A stretch of 64,000 nt of DNA, from the NCBI RefSeq assembly GCF_030268005.1, contig NZ_BRZC01000004.1, positions 870,926 to 934,925 of the forward strand, read 5' to 3'. How positions within the stretch are numbered: position 1 is the stretch's first letter; every line of letters begins with the position of its first letter. Below are positions 7,470-18,185 of this stretch, piece after piece. The DNA comes from Microbacterium arabinogalactanolyticum (GTDB lineage Bacteria > Actinomycetota > Actinomycetes > Actinomycetales > Microbacteriaceae). The notes beneath the pieces were generated by a model. It made no database searches and was not told the DNA's origin. It worked only from the letters and a program-made list of their open reading frames with translations. The position numbers and the translations under genes were made by a program.

Positions 7470-9347
7470 ATGTCTCGCACGGCGACAGCACGCCGACGCG
7501 GTCGCGGCGCGCAGCAGGACGGCCCGCGCGCCACGTTCCGCCAGCTCCTCCCCTTCCTCTTCGAGCACAAGAAGGTGCTGGTGGCCGTCGCGCTGCTCAG
7601 CATCGTCGGCGCCGCAGCATCCCTCGCGCAGCCGCTGCTCGTCGGGCAGGTCATCGACCGCGTGCAGAAGGTCCAGATGCTGGGCGCGCTGGTCTGGCTG
7701 CTCATCGGCCTGGTGATCGTGGCGTCGGTCATCTCCGGCTACCAGCACTACCTGCTGCAGCGCACCGGCACGGCGGTGGTCTACTCCAGCCGCCGCAAGC
7801 TGATCGCGCGCATCCTGCACCTGCCGATCAGCGAGTTCGACGCGCGCCGCACCGGTGACCTCGTCTCCCGGGTGGGCACCGACACGACGCTGCTGTACGC
7901 GGTCCTCACGCAGGGGCTGGCGGATACCGTCGGCGGCGCCATCCTCTTCATCGGCGCCCTCATCGCCATGCTCCTCATCGATCCGCTGCTCCTGCTGCTG
8001 ATCGTGCTCGTGATCGGCGCATCGGTCGTGGTCGTCGTGCTGCTCAGCGGCCGGATCCGCACGGCATCCGCCGCGCAGCAGCACAAGGTCGGCCAGCTCG
8101 CCTCCGGCATCGAGCGCGGCATCTCCAGCATCCGCACCGTGCGCGCCTCCGGTGCGACCGAGCGCGAGACGGCGGCCGTCGAGGGCCTCGCCGGCGAGGC
8201 CTACGGCCTGGGCGTTCGGATCGCGAAGATCTCGTCCATGGTCGTTCCTGTCGCCGGCATCGCCCTGCAGCTCTCGCTGCTGGTGGTGCTGGGCGTGGGC
8301 GGCTTCCGCGTGGCATCCGGCGCCCTCACCATCGCCTCGCTGGTCACGTTCATCATGTTCCTGTTCATGCTGGTCATGCCTCTCGGCCAGGCATTCGGCG
8401 CCATCACCTCCGTGAACCAGGCGCTGGGCGCGCTCGGGCGCATCCAGGAGATCCTCGATCTGCCCACCGAGACGCAGGACGACGAGTCGGATGCCGCCAT
8501 CACCTCGGCCGCGGTCGCGGGTGCCCCCGCCATCGAATTCCGCGACGTGCGCTTCCGCTACCCTGACGACGTCATCGCGGCGCGGGAGGCGGCCGCGAAG
8601 GAGGCGCGGAACCTGCTCGCCGACGCGCACCTGCGGCGTGCGGGCGAGGCGGACCCTGAGATCAGCCGCGACGTCCTGAAGGGCATCTCGTTCTCCGTGC
8701 CGCGCGGCGCGCGGGTGGCGCTGGTCGGGCCTTCCGGTGCGGGCAAGAGCACCACACTCGCACTCATCGAGCGGTTCTACGACCCGACCGGCGGCTCGAT
8801 CCGGCTCGCGGGCCACGACGTGCGCAGCTACCCCCGGCAGCAGCTGCGCGCCCATTTCGGGTATGTGGAGCAGGATGCCCCGACGCTCGCCGGCACGCTG
8901 GCCGAGAACCTGCGTCTGGCAGCGCCGGATGCCACGGATGCCGACTGCGAGCGCGTGCTGCGCTCGGTGAACCTCGGCGACGTGCTCGAGCGGAGCCCGC
9001 TGGGCCTGGACGCCCCTGTCGGTGAGGACGGCGTGATGCTCTCCGGCGGTGAGCGCCAGCGTCTGGCGATCGCCCGCGCGCTGCTGACAGAGGCTCCGAT
9101 CCTGCTGCTGGACGAGTCGACGTCCTCGCTGGACGGCGTGAACGAGCAGCGCATGCGCGAGGCCATCGACGCTGCGGCGGCCGACCGCACCCTCGTCGTG
9201 ATCGCGCACCGCCTGTCGACCGTGGTGGACAGCGACCTGATCGTGGTGCTGCAGGACGGCGTGGTGGTCGGCCAGGGCACGCACGACGAGCTCATCGAGT
9301 CCACGCCGCTGTACCGCGACCTCGCCAGGCATCAGCTGCTGGTCTGA
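7470..9347 (+). CDS. ABC exporter, fused permease and ATPase
   Basis: 625 aa half-transporter expected to work as a homodimer. The N-terminal membrane domain has six segments (about residues 40-330; FLFEHKKVLVAVALLS starts the first). The C-terminal ATPase has Walker A GPSGAGKST (about 421), signature LSGGERQR (about 523) and Walker B ILLLDEST (about 545). Between beta strand 1 and the Walker A lies an Ala/Arg-rich insertion (AREAAAKEARNLLADAHLRR) before VLKGISF, larger than in typical exporters. ATG 7470 is preferred to the in-frame ATG 7422 because GAGG lies just upstream. Substrate may be a drug, lipid or peptide. Confidence 0.88.
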   Translation: MSRTATARRRGRGAQQDGPRATFRQLLPFLFEHKKVLVAVALLSIVGAAASLAQPLLVGQVIDRVQKVQMLGALVWLLIGLVIVASVISGYQHYLLQRTGTAVVYSSRRKLIARILHLPISEFDARRTGDLVSRVGTDTTLLYAVLTQGLADTVGGAILFIGALIAMLLIDPLLLLLIVLVIGASVVVVVLLSGRIRTASAAQQHKVGQLASGIERGISSIRTVRASGATERETAAVEGLAGEAYGLGVRIAKISSMVVPVAGIALQLSLLVVLGVGGFRVASGALTIASLVTFIMFLFMLVMPLGQAFGAITSVNQALGALGRIQEILDLPTETQDDESDAAITSAAVAGAPAIEFRDVRFRYPDDVIAAREAAAKEARNLLADAHLRRAGEADPEISRDVLKGISFSVPRGARVALVGPSGAGKSTTLALIERFYDPTGGSIRLAGHDVRSYPRQQLRAHFGYVEQDAPTLAGTLAENLRLAAPDATDADCERVLRSVNLGDVLERSPLGLDAPVGEDGVMLSGGERQRLAIARALLTEAPILLLDESTSSLDGVNEQRMREAIDAAAADRTLVVIAHRLSTVVDSDLIVVLQDGVVVGQGTHDELIESTPLYRDLARHQLLV

Positions 9348-9430
9348 GCGGCCCAGCCGAGGTCAGCCCTGCGCGCGGACCGTGCTCTCGTGCTGGACGC
9401 GGCCGCGGAGGACTCCCCCAGCCGGAGAAG

Positions 9431-9492
9431 CGCGACGGCGGGATGCCGGAGACCACTCAGCCATGGGTCGTCTCCAGCATCCCGCCGTCGCG
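9431..9492. terminator. bidirectional terminator between ABC exporter and pckG
   Basis: Very strong hairpin: a 23-bp stem (9431-9453 with 9470-9492, one mismatch) around a 16-base loop. It lies between the convergent ABC and pckG genes and would serve both. Confidence 0.85.
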
Positions 9493-9505
9493 GGTCAGGG
9501 TGCGC

Positions 9506-11377
9506 TCAGCGCGCGGCGCTGAGCCGGTAGCGCAGCGCGTCCAGCTCGCTGCGCAGAGCGGCGGGAAGCCGGTCGCCGAAGATGCCGAAGTACTCCTCGG
9601 TCGAGTCGGCCTCGGCCATCCAGGCGTCGACGTCGACATCGAACAGTTCGTCGAGATCGGCATCCGAGATCGTCAGCCCGTCGAGGTTGAGGTCCTCACG
9701 GCGCGGCAGGCGGCCGATCGGGCTGTCGACGGCTCCGACCTCGCCCGAGATGCGACGGATGATCCAGTCGATCACGCGCGAGTTGTCGCCGAAGCCCGGC
9801 CACAGGAAGCGCCCGTCCTCGCCGCGGCGGAACCAGTTCACCTGGAAGATGCGCGGGGCACGATCGAAGCGCAGCTGGCGTCCGACCTTGAGCCAGTGGC
9901 TGAAGTAGTCGCCCATGTTGTAGCCGCAGAACGGGAGCATCGCGAACGGGTCGCGGCGCAGCTCGCCGACCGTGCCCTCCGCGGCGGCGGTGCGCTCGGA
10001 CGAGATCGTCGATCCGAGGAAGACGCCGTGCGTCCAGTCGGTGGCCTCGACGACGAGCGGCACGTTGGTCGCGCGGCGACCGCCGAACAGGATCACGTCG
10101 AGGGCGACACCCTCGGGGTCCTCCCAGTCCGCGGAGATCTGCGGGCACTGCGCGGCCGAGACCGTGAAGCGGGAATTCGGGTGCGCCGCGGGGCGGCCGG
10201 ACTCCGGCGTCCACGGGTTGCCCTGCCAGTCGGTCAGCTCGGACGGCGCCTCGTCTGTCAGGCCCTCCCACCACACGTCGCCGTCCGGGCGCAGCGCCAC
10301 GTTCGTGAAGATCGTGTTGCCCCAGAGGGTCTCGACGGCCGTGACGTTGGTCGACTCGCCGGTGCCGGGGGCGACGCCGAAGAAGCCGGCCTCGGGGTTC
10401 ATCGCGTACATGCGGCCGTCCTCGCCGGGACGGATCCAGACGATGTCGTCGCCGAGGGTCTCGACCTTCCAGCCGGGGATCGTCGGGCGCAGCATCGCGA
10501 GGTTGGTCTTGCCGCAGGCCGAGGGGAACGCGGCGGCCACGTGGTACGCCTTGCCCTTCGGGTCGATCACGCGGATGAGCAGCATGTGCTCGGCGAGCCA
10601 GCCCTCGTCGCGGGCGATCACCGACGCGATGCGCAGCGCGAAGCACTTCTTGGCGAGGATGGCGTTCCCGCCGTAGCCGGAGCCGTACGAGTAGACCTCG
10701 AGCGTGTCGGGGAAGTGCACGATGTACTTCTCGTCGTTGCAGGGCCACTCGACGTCGGCCTGACCGGGCTCGAGCGGGGCTCCGACCGAGTGCACGGTCT
10801 TGACCCACGGGGCGCCCTCGGCGATCTGGCGGGTAACGGCGTCGCCGACGCGGGTCATGATGTTGATCGATGCCACGGCGTAGGCGCTGTCGGTGACCTG
10901 GACGCCGATGTGCGAGAGCTTGCCGCCGACGGGGCCCATGGAGAAGGGGATGACGTACATCGTCCGGCCGCGCATCGAGCCGGCGAAGATCCGGTTCATG
11001 GTGTCGCGCATCTCGACCGGGTCCGCCCAGTTGTTGGTCGGTCCGGCGTCGATCTCCTTCTCCGAGGAGATGAAGGTGCGGGCCTCGGTGCGCGCGACGT
11101 CGCTGGGGTGCGAGCGAGCCAGGTAGGAGCCGGGGCGCCACTCGGGGTTGAGCTTGATGATCTTGCCCTCGTCGACCAGCTCGCGCAGGATCGCGTCGTT
11201 CTCCGCACGGGAGCCGTCGATCCAGTGGACGCGGTCGGGCTGAGTGAGCGCGGCGATGCCGTCGACCCACTCGCGCAGCTCGGCCATGGCCGGGGTGTCA
11301 TACGCCGGCACGGCCCCGAAGCTGCGCACGGGGGCGACCGGGGAGGTGCGAGGGGCGTATGTTTCAGCCATGGCCAT
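9506..11377 (-). CDS. pckG: phosphoenolpyruvate carboxykinase (GTP)
   Basis: Converts oxaloacetate and GTP to phosphoenolpyruvate and CO2, the entry step of gluconeogenesis. 623 aa, normal for the GTP-dependent family. Visible motifs are the P-loop-like kinase-1 [13 protein letters not shown] (about residue 285), [20 protein letters not shown] and [21 protein letters not shown] sits five bases before the first ATG (11377), so that start is used. It is divergent from the RamB-like regulator, with an AAGAA-N6-TTCTT palindrome in the shared upstream region. This suggests carbon-source control by that regulator. Confidence 0.96.
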   Translation of the reverse strand: MAMAETYAPRTSPVAPVRSFGAVPAYDTPAMAELREWVDGIAALTQPDRVHWIDGSRAENDAILRELVDEGKIIKLNPEWRPGSYLARSHPSDVARTEARTFISSEKEIDAGPTNNWADPVEMRDTMNRIFAGSMRGRTMYVIPFSMGPVGGKLSHIGVQVTDSAYAVASINIMTRVGDAVTRQIAEGAPWVKTVHSVGAPLEPGQADVEWPCNDEKYIVHFPDTLEVYSYGSGYGGNAILAKKCFALRIASVIARDEGWLAEHMLLIRVIDPKGKAYHVAAAFPSACGKTNLAMLRPTIPGWKVETLGDDIVWIRPGEDGRMYAMNPEAGFFGVAPGTGESTNVTAVETLWGNTIFTNVALRPDGDVWWEGLTDEAPSELTDWQGNPWTPESGRPAAHPNSRFTVSAAQCPQISADWEDPEGVALDVILFGGRRATNVPLVVEATDWTHGVFLGSTISSERTAAAEGTVGELRRDPFAMLPFCGYNMGDYFSHWLKVGRQLRFDRAPRIFQVNWFRRGEDGRFLWPGFGDNSRVIDWIIRRISGEVGAVDSPIGRLPRREDLNLDGLTISDADLDELFDVDVDAWMAEADSTEEYFGIFGDRLPAALRSELDALRYRLSAAR

Positions 11378-11452
11378 GGGTGCTCCTTTGTGAAGAGGTG
11401 GGCGTTACATCCATCTTCTGCGCACTTTCCGCACGCTTTCGGCCATTTAAGC

Positions 11453-11492
11453 TTGAAAGAAGCATGTTTCTTTCGGGTATGCTCAAGGAATG
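11453..11492 (+). promoter_or_regulatory. leaderless promoter and palindrome upstream of ramB-like gene
   Basis: TTGAAA (11453-11458) and TATGCT (11478-11483) flank a 20-bp palindrome, GAAAGAAGCATGTTTCTTTC (11455-11474, one mismatch). The ATG at 11490 follows the -10 by six bases. The palindrome contains AAGAA-N6-TTCTT (11457-11472) and is about 80 bp upstream of the divergent pckG start. Confidence 0.6.
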
Positions 11493-12932
11493 GCGACAAG
11501 TGGACTCGAGCTCAGCACCCTCGGACATCGCATCCGGCATCACCGCACCAAGAAGGGCTTCACGCTCGACGAGCTCGGCTCCCTGGTGGGTATCGCCGGT
11601 TCGCAACTGAGCCTGATCGAGAACGGCAAGCGCGAGCCCAAGCTCTCGCTGCTGCAGGCCATCGCCCTGGCGTGCAGCACCGACGTCGCCGACCTCATCT
11701 CCGGTGAGCCGCCGAACCACCGCGCGGCGCTGGAGATCGAGCTGGATCGCGCACAGACGAGCCCGGTGTTCCGTCAGCTGGGCATCGCGCCCATCCGGGT
11801 GTCGAAGAGCATGAGCGACGAGACCATCGAAGCCGTGCTGGGCCTGCACCGCGAGCTGCACCGCCGCGAGCGCGAGGCCATCGCCACGCCGGAGGAGGCA
11901 CGCCGGGCCAACACCGAGCTGCGCCTCACCATGCGCGAGAAGTCGAACTACCTGCCGGAGATCGAGGCCCTCGCCGAGAAGCAGCTGAAGGCCGCCGGGC
12001 ACGTCTCCGGCGCGCTGACGCATCGCACGGTCAGCATCATGGCCGAGCGACTCGGCTTCGAGCTGATCTACGTCGACGACCTGCCGCATTCCACGCGCTC
12101 CATCACCGACCTGGACAACGGCCGCATCTACCTGCCGCCGGCCTCGATCCCCGGTGGTCACGGCCTGCGTTCCATGGCGCTGCAGGCCATGGCGCACCGA
12201 CTGCTCGGGCACACCCGTCCGACCGACTACGCCGACTTCCTGCAGCAGCGGCTGGAGATCAACTACTTCGCCGCGTGCTGCCTGATCCCGGAGAGCGCCG
12301 GAGTGGCATTCCTGCAGCAGGCCAGGAAGGACCGCAACCTCGCGGTCGAGGACTTCCGCGACGCCTTCGGCGTCACGCACGAGGCTGCAGGCCTGCGCAT
12401 GACCAACCTGATGACCCACCACCTCGACATGCGCCTGCACTTCCTGCGCGTGGACGAGAACGGCGCGATCACCCGCGTGTACGAGAACGACGATCTTCCC
12501 CTGCCGATGGATGTCACGGGCGCGGTCGAGGGGCAGCCCGCCTGCCGCAAGTTCTCCGCACGGGCCGCGTTCGAGCAGCGAAACCGCACCACCGAGCACT
12601 ACCAGTACACCGACACCCCGTCAGGCACGTTCTGGTGCGCGACCCAGACCGGGTCGACCAGTTCCGGCGGCTTCTCGATCACGGTCGGCGTGCCCTTCGA
12701 CGATGCGCGCTGGTGGCGCGGACGCGAGACCACCCATCGTGCGCAGTCGACCTGCCCCGACGAGGCGTGCTGCCGACGCGCGCCCATCGCGGTGTCGCAG
12801 CGGTGGGAGGGGCGCGCATGGCCGAGCGCTCGGGTGCACACGCACATGTTCTCGCCGCTCCCCCGCGGCGCCTTCCCCGGCGTCGAGGAGAGCGAGGTCT
12901 ACGCGTTCCTCGACCGCCACGTCGACGAGTAG
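11490..12932 (+). CDS. ramB: RamB-like XRE/ImmA-type transcriptional regulator
   Basis: 480 aa. N-terminal XRE helix-turn-helix (about residues 14-68: KKGFTLDELGSLVGIAGSQLSLIENGKREP), then a central helical region, an IrrE/ImmA-like segment (MALQAMAHRLLGH, about 230-242) and a C-terminal Cys-rich short-chain fatty-acid-regulator domain (CPDEACCRRAP). This is the arrangement of corynebacterial RamB, which represses acetate and glyoxylate genes. Adjacent, divergent pckG fits that role. The promoter appears leaderless with a palindrome between -35 and -10, consistent with autoregulation. The gene symbol is by architecture and context; the effector is unknown. Confidence 0.85.
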   Translation: MATSGLELSTLGHRIRHHRTKKGFTLDELGSLVGIAGSQLSLIENGKREPKLSLLQAIALACSTDVADLISGEPPNHRAALEIELDRAQTSPVFRQLGIAPIRVSKSMSDETIEAVLGLHRELHRREREAIATPEEARRANTELRLTMREKSNYLPEIEALAEKQLKAAGHVSGALTHRTVSIMAERLGFELIYVDDLPHSTRSITDLDNGRIYLPPASIPGGHGLRSMALQAMAHRLLGHTRPTDYADFLQQRLEINYFAACCLIPESAGVAFLQQARKDRNLAVEDFRDAFGVTHEAAGLRMTNLMTHHLDMRLHFLRVDENGAITRVYENDDLPLPMDVTGAVEGQPACRKFSARAAFEQRNRTTEHYQYTDTPSGTFWCATQTGSTSSGGFSITVGVPFDDARWWRGRETTHRAQSTCPDEACCRRAPIAVSQRWEGRAWPSARVHTHMFSPLPRGAFPGVEESEVYAFLDRHVDE

Positions 12933-12967
12933 CATCCGCTCCTGTCTCTGGTGTTCCGCCGACGACT

Positions 12968-13029
12968 GCTGAGAACAGGAGGATTGCCGAGAACATGCTG
13001 TTTCCCGGGTGAATCGTCCTGTGCTCAGC
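12968..13029. terminator. hairpin between convergent ramB-like and thioesterase genes
   Basis: 17-bp inverted repeat with two mismatches (12968-12984 with 13013-13029) and a 28-base loop containing further short repeats of GAGAACA/CTGTT. It occupies the gap between two convergent genes. Confidence 0.5.
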
Positions 13030-13077
13030 AAAGTGCCTGTTCTGGTGCCGCCGAACGGAGCAGTGAGAGCGGACGTT

Positions 13078-13866
13078 TCAGCGCGGGCGGACGGTCAGCG
13101 TCTGGGACGAAGTTCCCACCGGGCCATCGGCGTCGCTCAGCACGGACTCGGTCAGTCCGATGCCGTCGGGTCCGAACGACACCGAGGTGTCCAGGCCGAA
13201 CCACTCGCCCGCGGGTTCGCGGAAGATGCTCGCGGTCAGGTCGATGTTCGGATAGAGCGCGCGCTCAGGCGCGACCCGCGTGGCGATGCCGTTGGCGAAG
13301 TCGGCCACGCCCAGCATCCGCGACCGTGACGAGATCGCCTCCCCGTCCAGGAGCGGATGCTGCGGGCGGATCCACGCGCGCGATCGGCCCGGCGCGACCG
13401 CCTCCCGGCGGGCGTCGATGGAACGGATGGCACCGCCGGGCCAGACATCCGCCGGAGACCACTCGGGCAGGGTGTCCCGGGCGGGCATCGTCGGCAGCGG
13501 GATGCCCGAGATCGCATCGGTGTCGTTCGGCTGCAGCATCCACGCCCGCAGCGTCGCCGCGGCGCGACCCCCATGGCTCAGGGTCACCTCGACCAGCTCG
13601 ATCGTGCGGCCAGGACGGACCAGACGGGGCGGGGAGATCTCGAACGCGTCCATCGGGATGACACCGAGGATGTCGTAGCTCGCGCGGGCGAGCACCAGCG
13701 GTACGTCGGGGCGGCGCACGGCGTGCTCCAGCTCGACCACGTGCGCGAGCAGGCCCAGCACGGGGGCGATGTGCTGCTCGTCCGGATTCCACGCGCCGCC
13801 GACGTGCTCGGTGGGTTCGAAGGCGGTCTCGGACAGACGATGGAAGTAGCTCGACACGCCATTCAT
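13078..13866 (-). CDS. acyl-CoA thioesterase-like (double hotdog) protein
   Basis: 262 aa, resembling the TesB-like or 4HBT_3 thioesterase superfamily. Features are an N-terminal half with GGAWNPDEQHIAPVLGLLAHVVE and SPPRLVRPGRTIELVEV, and a C-terminal half with FANGIATRV and SVSFGPDGIGLTESVLSD. Such proteins hydrolyse acyl-CoA to free acid and CoA. It is a single gene on the minus strand, convergent with the RamB-like gene and just downstream of the winged-helix gene. A GTG three codons in (13857) would fit a CAGAAT box seven bases upstream and is a possible alternative start. Substrate unknown. Confidence 0.75.
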   Translation of the reverse strand: MNGVSSYFHRLSETAFEPTEHVGGAWNPDEQHIAPVLGLLAHVVELEHAVRRPDVPLVLARASYDILGVIPMDAFEISPPRLVRPGRTIELVEVTLSHGGRAAATLRAWMLQPNDTDAISGIPLPTMPARDTLPEWSPADVWPGGAIRSIDARREAVAPGRSRAWIRPQHPLLDGEAISSRSRMLGVADFANGIATRVAPERALYPNIDLTASIFREPAGEWFGLDTSVSFGPDGIGLTESVLSDADGPVGTSSQTLTVRPR

Positions 13867-13893
13867 TCTGTCAACTGCGGCGCACGGCGCGGT

Positions 13894-14943
13894 TCAGGCC
13901 GCCACGAAGGCGGCGAAGCGGGCGAGCGCGGACCCGGTCGGCTCCGTCTGCGTCGCTCCGTCGAACAGCTCGGGAGGCAGATGCCGGGTGGCGTCGGCAT
14001 GCGACCAGGTGCCCACGACCCGGCCGTCCGCGACGAGCGTGGCACGCACCATCCCGTTCTTGCCCGGCCCCACGGCATCGAGCTGCTCCGGAGCGCAGAC
14101 CGCGGTGCGATCGGCGTACGAGATGTAGTACTCGTCGAACGCGGGGAGCGCGAACGCGTGCGCGGCCTTCGGCGAACGCCGCGGCGTGGACGATGCCGCG
14201 TACAGTCCCTCGCCGACCTCGTCGACCCGGTCCGCGGCACGCTCGGCCGCCTCTCGGGCCGTCCCGAGCGTGAGGCCGGACCACCAGGCGAAGTCGGCGA
14301 CGCCGGCGGGGCCGTGCCCGTCGATGTAGCGGATGAACAGCTCGGCGAGCGGGTCGTCCGGAGCGTCCGACTCCCGGATCCCGTCCTCCACCCGCACGAA
14401 CCGCTGTTCGCGGGCCACTCCCCTGCCGTTCGGCACCAGAGGCCCCTGGCAGATCTCCCCCGCGATGGTCAGGGCGAAGAGCAGGTGGATGCCGCGCTGG
14501 TTCCGCGGATCGATGCCGACGCTCTCGAACCGCTCGAAGGCCTCCGCCCGCGTGCACCCGCCATCTCGGAGAGCGGGAGCGAGTGCGCGCGACGCGGTCG
14601 TCATCACCTCGTCGTCGATGCCGAGGTCCCGGTGCCGGCCTGCGGCCTGGCGCCGCTGCCGCTCGGCCGTGACCGACAGCACCCAGGCGAGGTCCCGAGC
14701 CGGCACGATGTGCAGGGTGCCGCGCATGGTCCAGGCCCGCACCAGCTCGCCGCGCTCGAACGCGGCATCCACCGCCGTCAGAGTCGGCGCCCCCTTGGTG
14801 CGCACGCCGAGCGCCCAGCGGCCGGCGAGGAGGTCCTGGCTCTGCACGGCGAGCATGTGCCGCGCGGCATCCGCCGGAGTCGCGGCGGGGGCCGTCAGCC
14901 GATGCGAGCGGAGTCGGCGCTCCAGCAGTGCACGGGGTGTCAT
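13894..14943 (-). CDS. winged-helix DNA-binding (HTH_42/AlkX-like) protein
   Basis: 349 aa of the winged helix DNA-binding family related to YcaQ/AlkZ glycosylase-like proteins. Start at MTPRALLERRLRSHRL (ATG 14943), followed by HMLAVQSQDLLAGRWALGVRTKG and RAWTMRGTLHIVPARDLAW, the strongest family signature (about residues 65-85). Some relatives are DNA glycosylases for crosslinks (the QxQ/QxD site); here QSQD is present near residue 36, which agrees with the catalytic motif. It lies downstream of the GAPDH gene but is separated from it by a terminator. A CATGAT box six bases before the ATG may be its own promoter. Confidence 0.75.
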   Translation of the reverse strand: MTPRALLERRLRSHRLTAPAATPADAARHMLAVQSQDLLAGRWALGVRTKGAPTLTAVDAAFERGELVRAWTMRGTLHIVPARDLAWVLSVTAERQRRQAAGRHRDLGIDDEVMTTASRALAPALRDGGCTRAEAFERFESVGIDPRNQRGIHLLFALTIAGEICQGPLVPNGRGVAREQRFVRVEDGIRESDAPDDPLAELFIRYIDGHGPAGVADFAWWSGLTLGTAREAAERAADRVDEVGEGLYAASSTPRRSPKAAHAFALPAFDEYYISYADRTAVCAPEQLDAVGPGKNGMVRATLVADGRVVGTWSHADATRHLPPELFDGATQTEPTGSALARFAAFVAA

Positions 14944-14973
14944 CCGTCCATCATGCCGGGAGCGTACGACATC

Positions 14974-15014
14974 GGCGTGCCGCCCGGAGCGCTCTGACCC
15001 CCGGGCGGCACGCC
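14974..15014 (-). terminator. terminator of the GAPDH gene
   Basis: Perfect 14-bp inverted repeat GGCGTGCCGCCCGG / CCGGGCGGCACGCC (14974-14987 with 15001-15014) with a 13-base loop, immediately downstream of the minus-strand GAPDH stop at 15029. Confidence 0.75.
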
Positions 15015-15028
15015 GCGGTGTCACACGG

Positions 15029-16489
<1,461 letters not shown>

Positions 16490-16633
16490 GTGCGTCCTTG
16501 CGAGCGTAGTGCAGCATCGTCGATTCACGATGCGAAGGTGGGAGGCGGATCCGCCACATCAAGGCTAACGTCCGGTCGGGCATGAACCCGCGGTTTTCCG
16601 GACGCAAGACCCGTCTGGAACCGGCGTTCTGAA

Positions 16634-16649
16634 AAGAATCGGCCTTCTT
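16634..16649. promoter_or_regulatory. AAGAA-N6-TTCTT palindrome upstream of gapB
   Basis: AAGAA TCGGCC TTCTT, the same half-sites and the same six-base spacing as the palindrome between pckG and the RamB-like gene (11457-11472). A shared operator for that regulator is inferred. Confidence 0.45.
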
Positions 16650-16707
16650 AAGTTGCAGAACAGGCGCGACGCCGCAGAGCGGGTCTCATCGAACGCATTC
16701 ACTTCGG

Positions 16708-16726
16708 AATACCCCCCGGGGGTATT
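16708..16726. promoter_or_regulatory. CsoR/RcnR-family-type operator
   Basis: Perfect 19-bp palindrome AATACCCCC-C-GGGGGTATT immediately upstream of TTGACT. TACCCC...GGGGTA is the established form of operators for copper-, formaldehyde- or persulfide-sensing CsoR-family repressors. No csoR-like gene is in the window. Confidence 0.55.
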
Positions 16727-16787
16727 GGTTGACTCCTTCTGACGGACGCCGAACCCCGGCATCCGCACCTACGAAGGGACTTCCCCC

Positions 16788-18185
16788 GTGTCCACCCAGA
16801 CCTTGCCGACCGGAGAGACGGCGACCCGCAGGCGCACCGGGCTCGGCCTCGTGCTGATCGCGGCCGCGCAGTTCGTCGTCATCATGGATACCTCGATCAT
16901 CGGCGTCGCGCTGCCCGACATCCAGCGCGACGTCGGCTTCAGCCCCGATGCCCTCACCTGGATCTTCAACGCCTACGTCATCGCGTTCGGCGGACTGCTG
17001 CTGCTCGGTGGCCGCCTGGCGGACCTGTTCGGCGCTCGGCGCATGTTCGCCCTCGGCTGGACGGTGCTTCTCGTCGGCTCCGTCGGCGCCGGACTGGCCA
17101 CCGCACCCTGGGTGGAGATCACCGCCCGCGCCGTTCAGGGAGCCGGAGCCGCGCTCATCGCCCCGGCGGCCCTCAGCCTGCTCATGACTCTGTTCGGCGG
17201 CACGGCGCAGCTCCCCCGCGCCTTCGCGGTGTACGGCGCCGCCGCGCCCATCGGCGGCACGGCGGGTGTCTTCCTCGGCGGCGTGCTGACCGAGTACCTC
17301 GGATGGCCGTGGGTCTTCTACGTCACGGTCCCGATCGCGCTCGCGATCCTGCTGCTCGTCCCTGCGGCGTTCCCGGCAGGCACCCGCAGCGCCGGACGCG
17401 TCGACCTGCTCGGCGCGGTCACCGGAACCCTCGGACTCGCGGCGGTCGTGTTCGGCGTCGTGCAGGCTCCGGAGATGGGATGGGCCAGCCCGTCCACCCT
17501 CATCGCGTTGGGCGCCGGTGTCCTGCTGCTGATCGGATTCGGTGCGCGTCAGGCACGTGCGGCGGAACCGCTCCTGCGACCACGGATGCTGCGGATCCCG
17601 CAGCTCGGCGGAGCCAACATCGCTCAGCTGCTGCTCGGAGCGGCCTGGATCCCGATGTGGTTCTTCCTGAACCTCCACCTGCAGAACGTCCTCGGAGCCT
17701 CGGCGTTCGCGGCCGGCGCCGCGCTGATCCCGATGACCATGCTGATCGTGCTGGGCATGACGCTCATCGCCCCGCGCCTGGCTGCCCGATTCGGAACCAG
17801 GGCCATGGTCGTCTCCGGCTTCGCGGTACTCGCGGGCGGCATCGCGTGGCTCGCCTTCGCAGACGGCGGCTACGCCTGGCACGTCCTCCCGGCCTCTCTG
17901 GTGGCCGCAGCAGGGATGGCGCTCGCCTTCGTGCCGTCGTTGAGCACGGCGATCTCGAGCGCCCCTCCCGCCGATGCCGGCGTGGCATCAGGTCTGGTCA
18001 ACACGAGCTACCAGATCGGGTCCGCGCTGGGGCTGGCCGCCCTGTCGGCGGTCTCGGCGCCTGTGGCCGCGTCCGCCGGCCCGGACGCGGGCTACTCCGC
18101 AGCATTCGCCGGCGCGGCGATCATCGCCGTCATCGGCGTCCTCCTCGGCGCCGCACTGCTCCGCGCGCCGCGATCAGGACGCTGA
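16788..18185 (+). CDS. DHA2-family MFS multidrug exporter
   Basis: 465 aa, about 14 membrane segments, of the EmrB/QacA drug:H+ antiporter branch. Marks are QFVVIMDTSIIGVALPDIQR in the first helix, GGRLADLFGARR in the 2-3 loop and the antiporter motif GGTAGVFLGGVLTEYLGWPW in helix 5. Start codon is GTG with GAAGGGAC upstream. A CsoR-type palindrome sits in front of its promoter, so expression may respond to copper, aldehyde or sulfane stress rather than a drug. The last 12 bases overlap the end of the convergent gene. Substrate unknown. Confidence 0.88.
   Translation: MSTQTLPTGETATRRRTGLGLVLIAAAQFVVIMDTSIIGVALPDIQRDVGFSPDALTWIFNAYVIAFGGLLLLGGRLADLFGARRMFALGWTVLLVGSVGAGLATAPWVEITARAVQGAGAALIAPAALSLLMTLFGGTAQLPRAFAVYGAAAPIGGTAGVFLGGVLTEYLGWPWVFYVTVPIALAILLLVPAAFPAGTRSAGRVDLLGAVTGTLGLAAVVFGVVQAPEMGWASPSTLIALGAGVLLLIGFGARQARAAEPLLRPRMLRIPQLGGANIAQLLLGAAWIPMWFFLNLHLQNVLGASAFAAGAALIPMTMLIVLGMTLIAPRLAARFGTRAMVVSGFAVLAGGIAWLAFADGGYAWHVLPASLVAAAGMALAFVPSLSTAISSAPPADAGVASGLVNTSYQIGSALGLAALSAVSAPVAASAGPDAGYSAAFAGAAIIAVIGVLLGAALLRAPRSGR

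Larger units (their letters stand above)
16490..16787. other. intergenic regulatory region, gapB / DHA2 exporter
   Basis: 298 bases between divergent genes, AT-richer than its surroundings. It holds the AAGAA-N6-TTCTT palindrome (16634-16649), a TTAAGTTGCAGAAC tract next to it, and the AATACCCCC-type palindrome (16708-16726) followed by TTGACT (16729-16734). No ORF of coding character is seen. Confidence 0.7.

Noticed and set aside
7197..9332. 711-codon minus-strand frame across the ABC exporter
   Set aside because: Antisense shadow: low-complexity Asp/His/Gln/Arg composition, no domains, no ribosome-binding site.
9443..11707. Open frame of 754 codons on the plus strand across pckG
   Set aside because: It lies antisense to a full, well-conserved PEP carboxykinase and shows only Arg/Val/Gly-rich composition typical of GC-rich shadow frames.
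16729..16734. TTGACT as a confirmed -35 of the DHA2 exporter
   Set aside because: No matching -10 is found 16-19 bases downstream, so the promoter itself is not annotated, only the operator.
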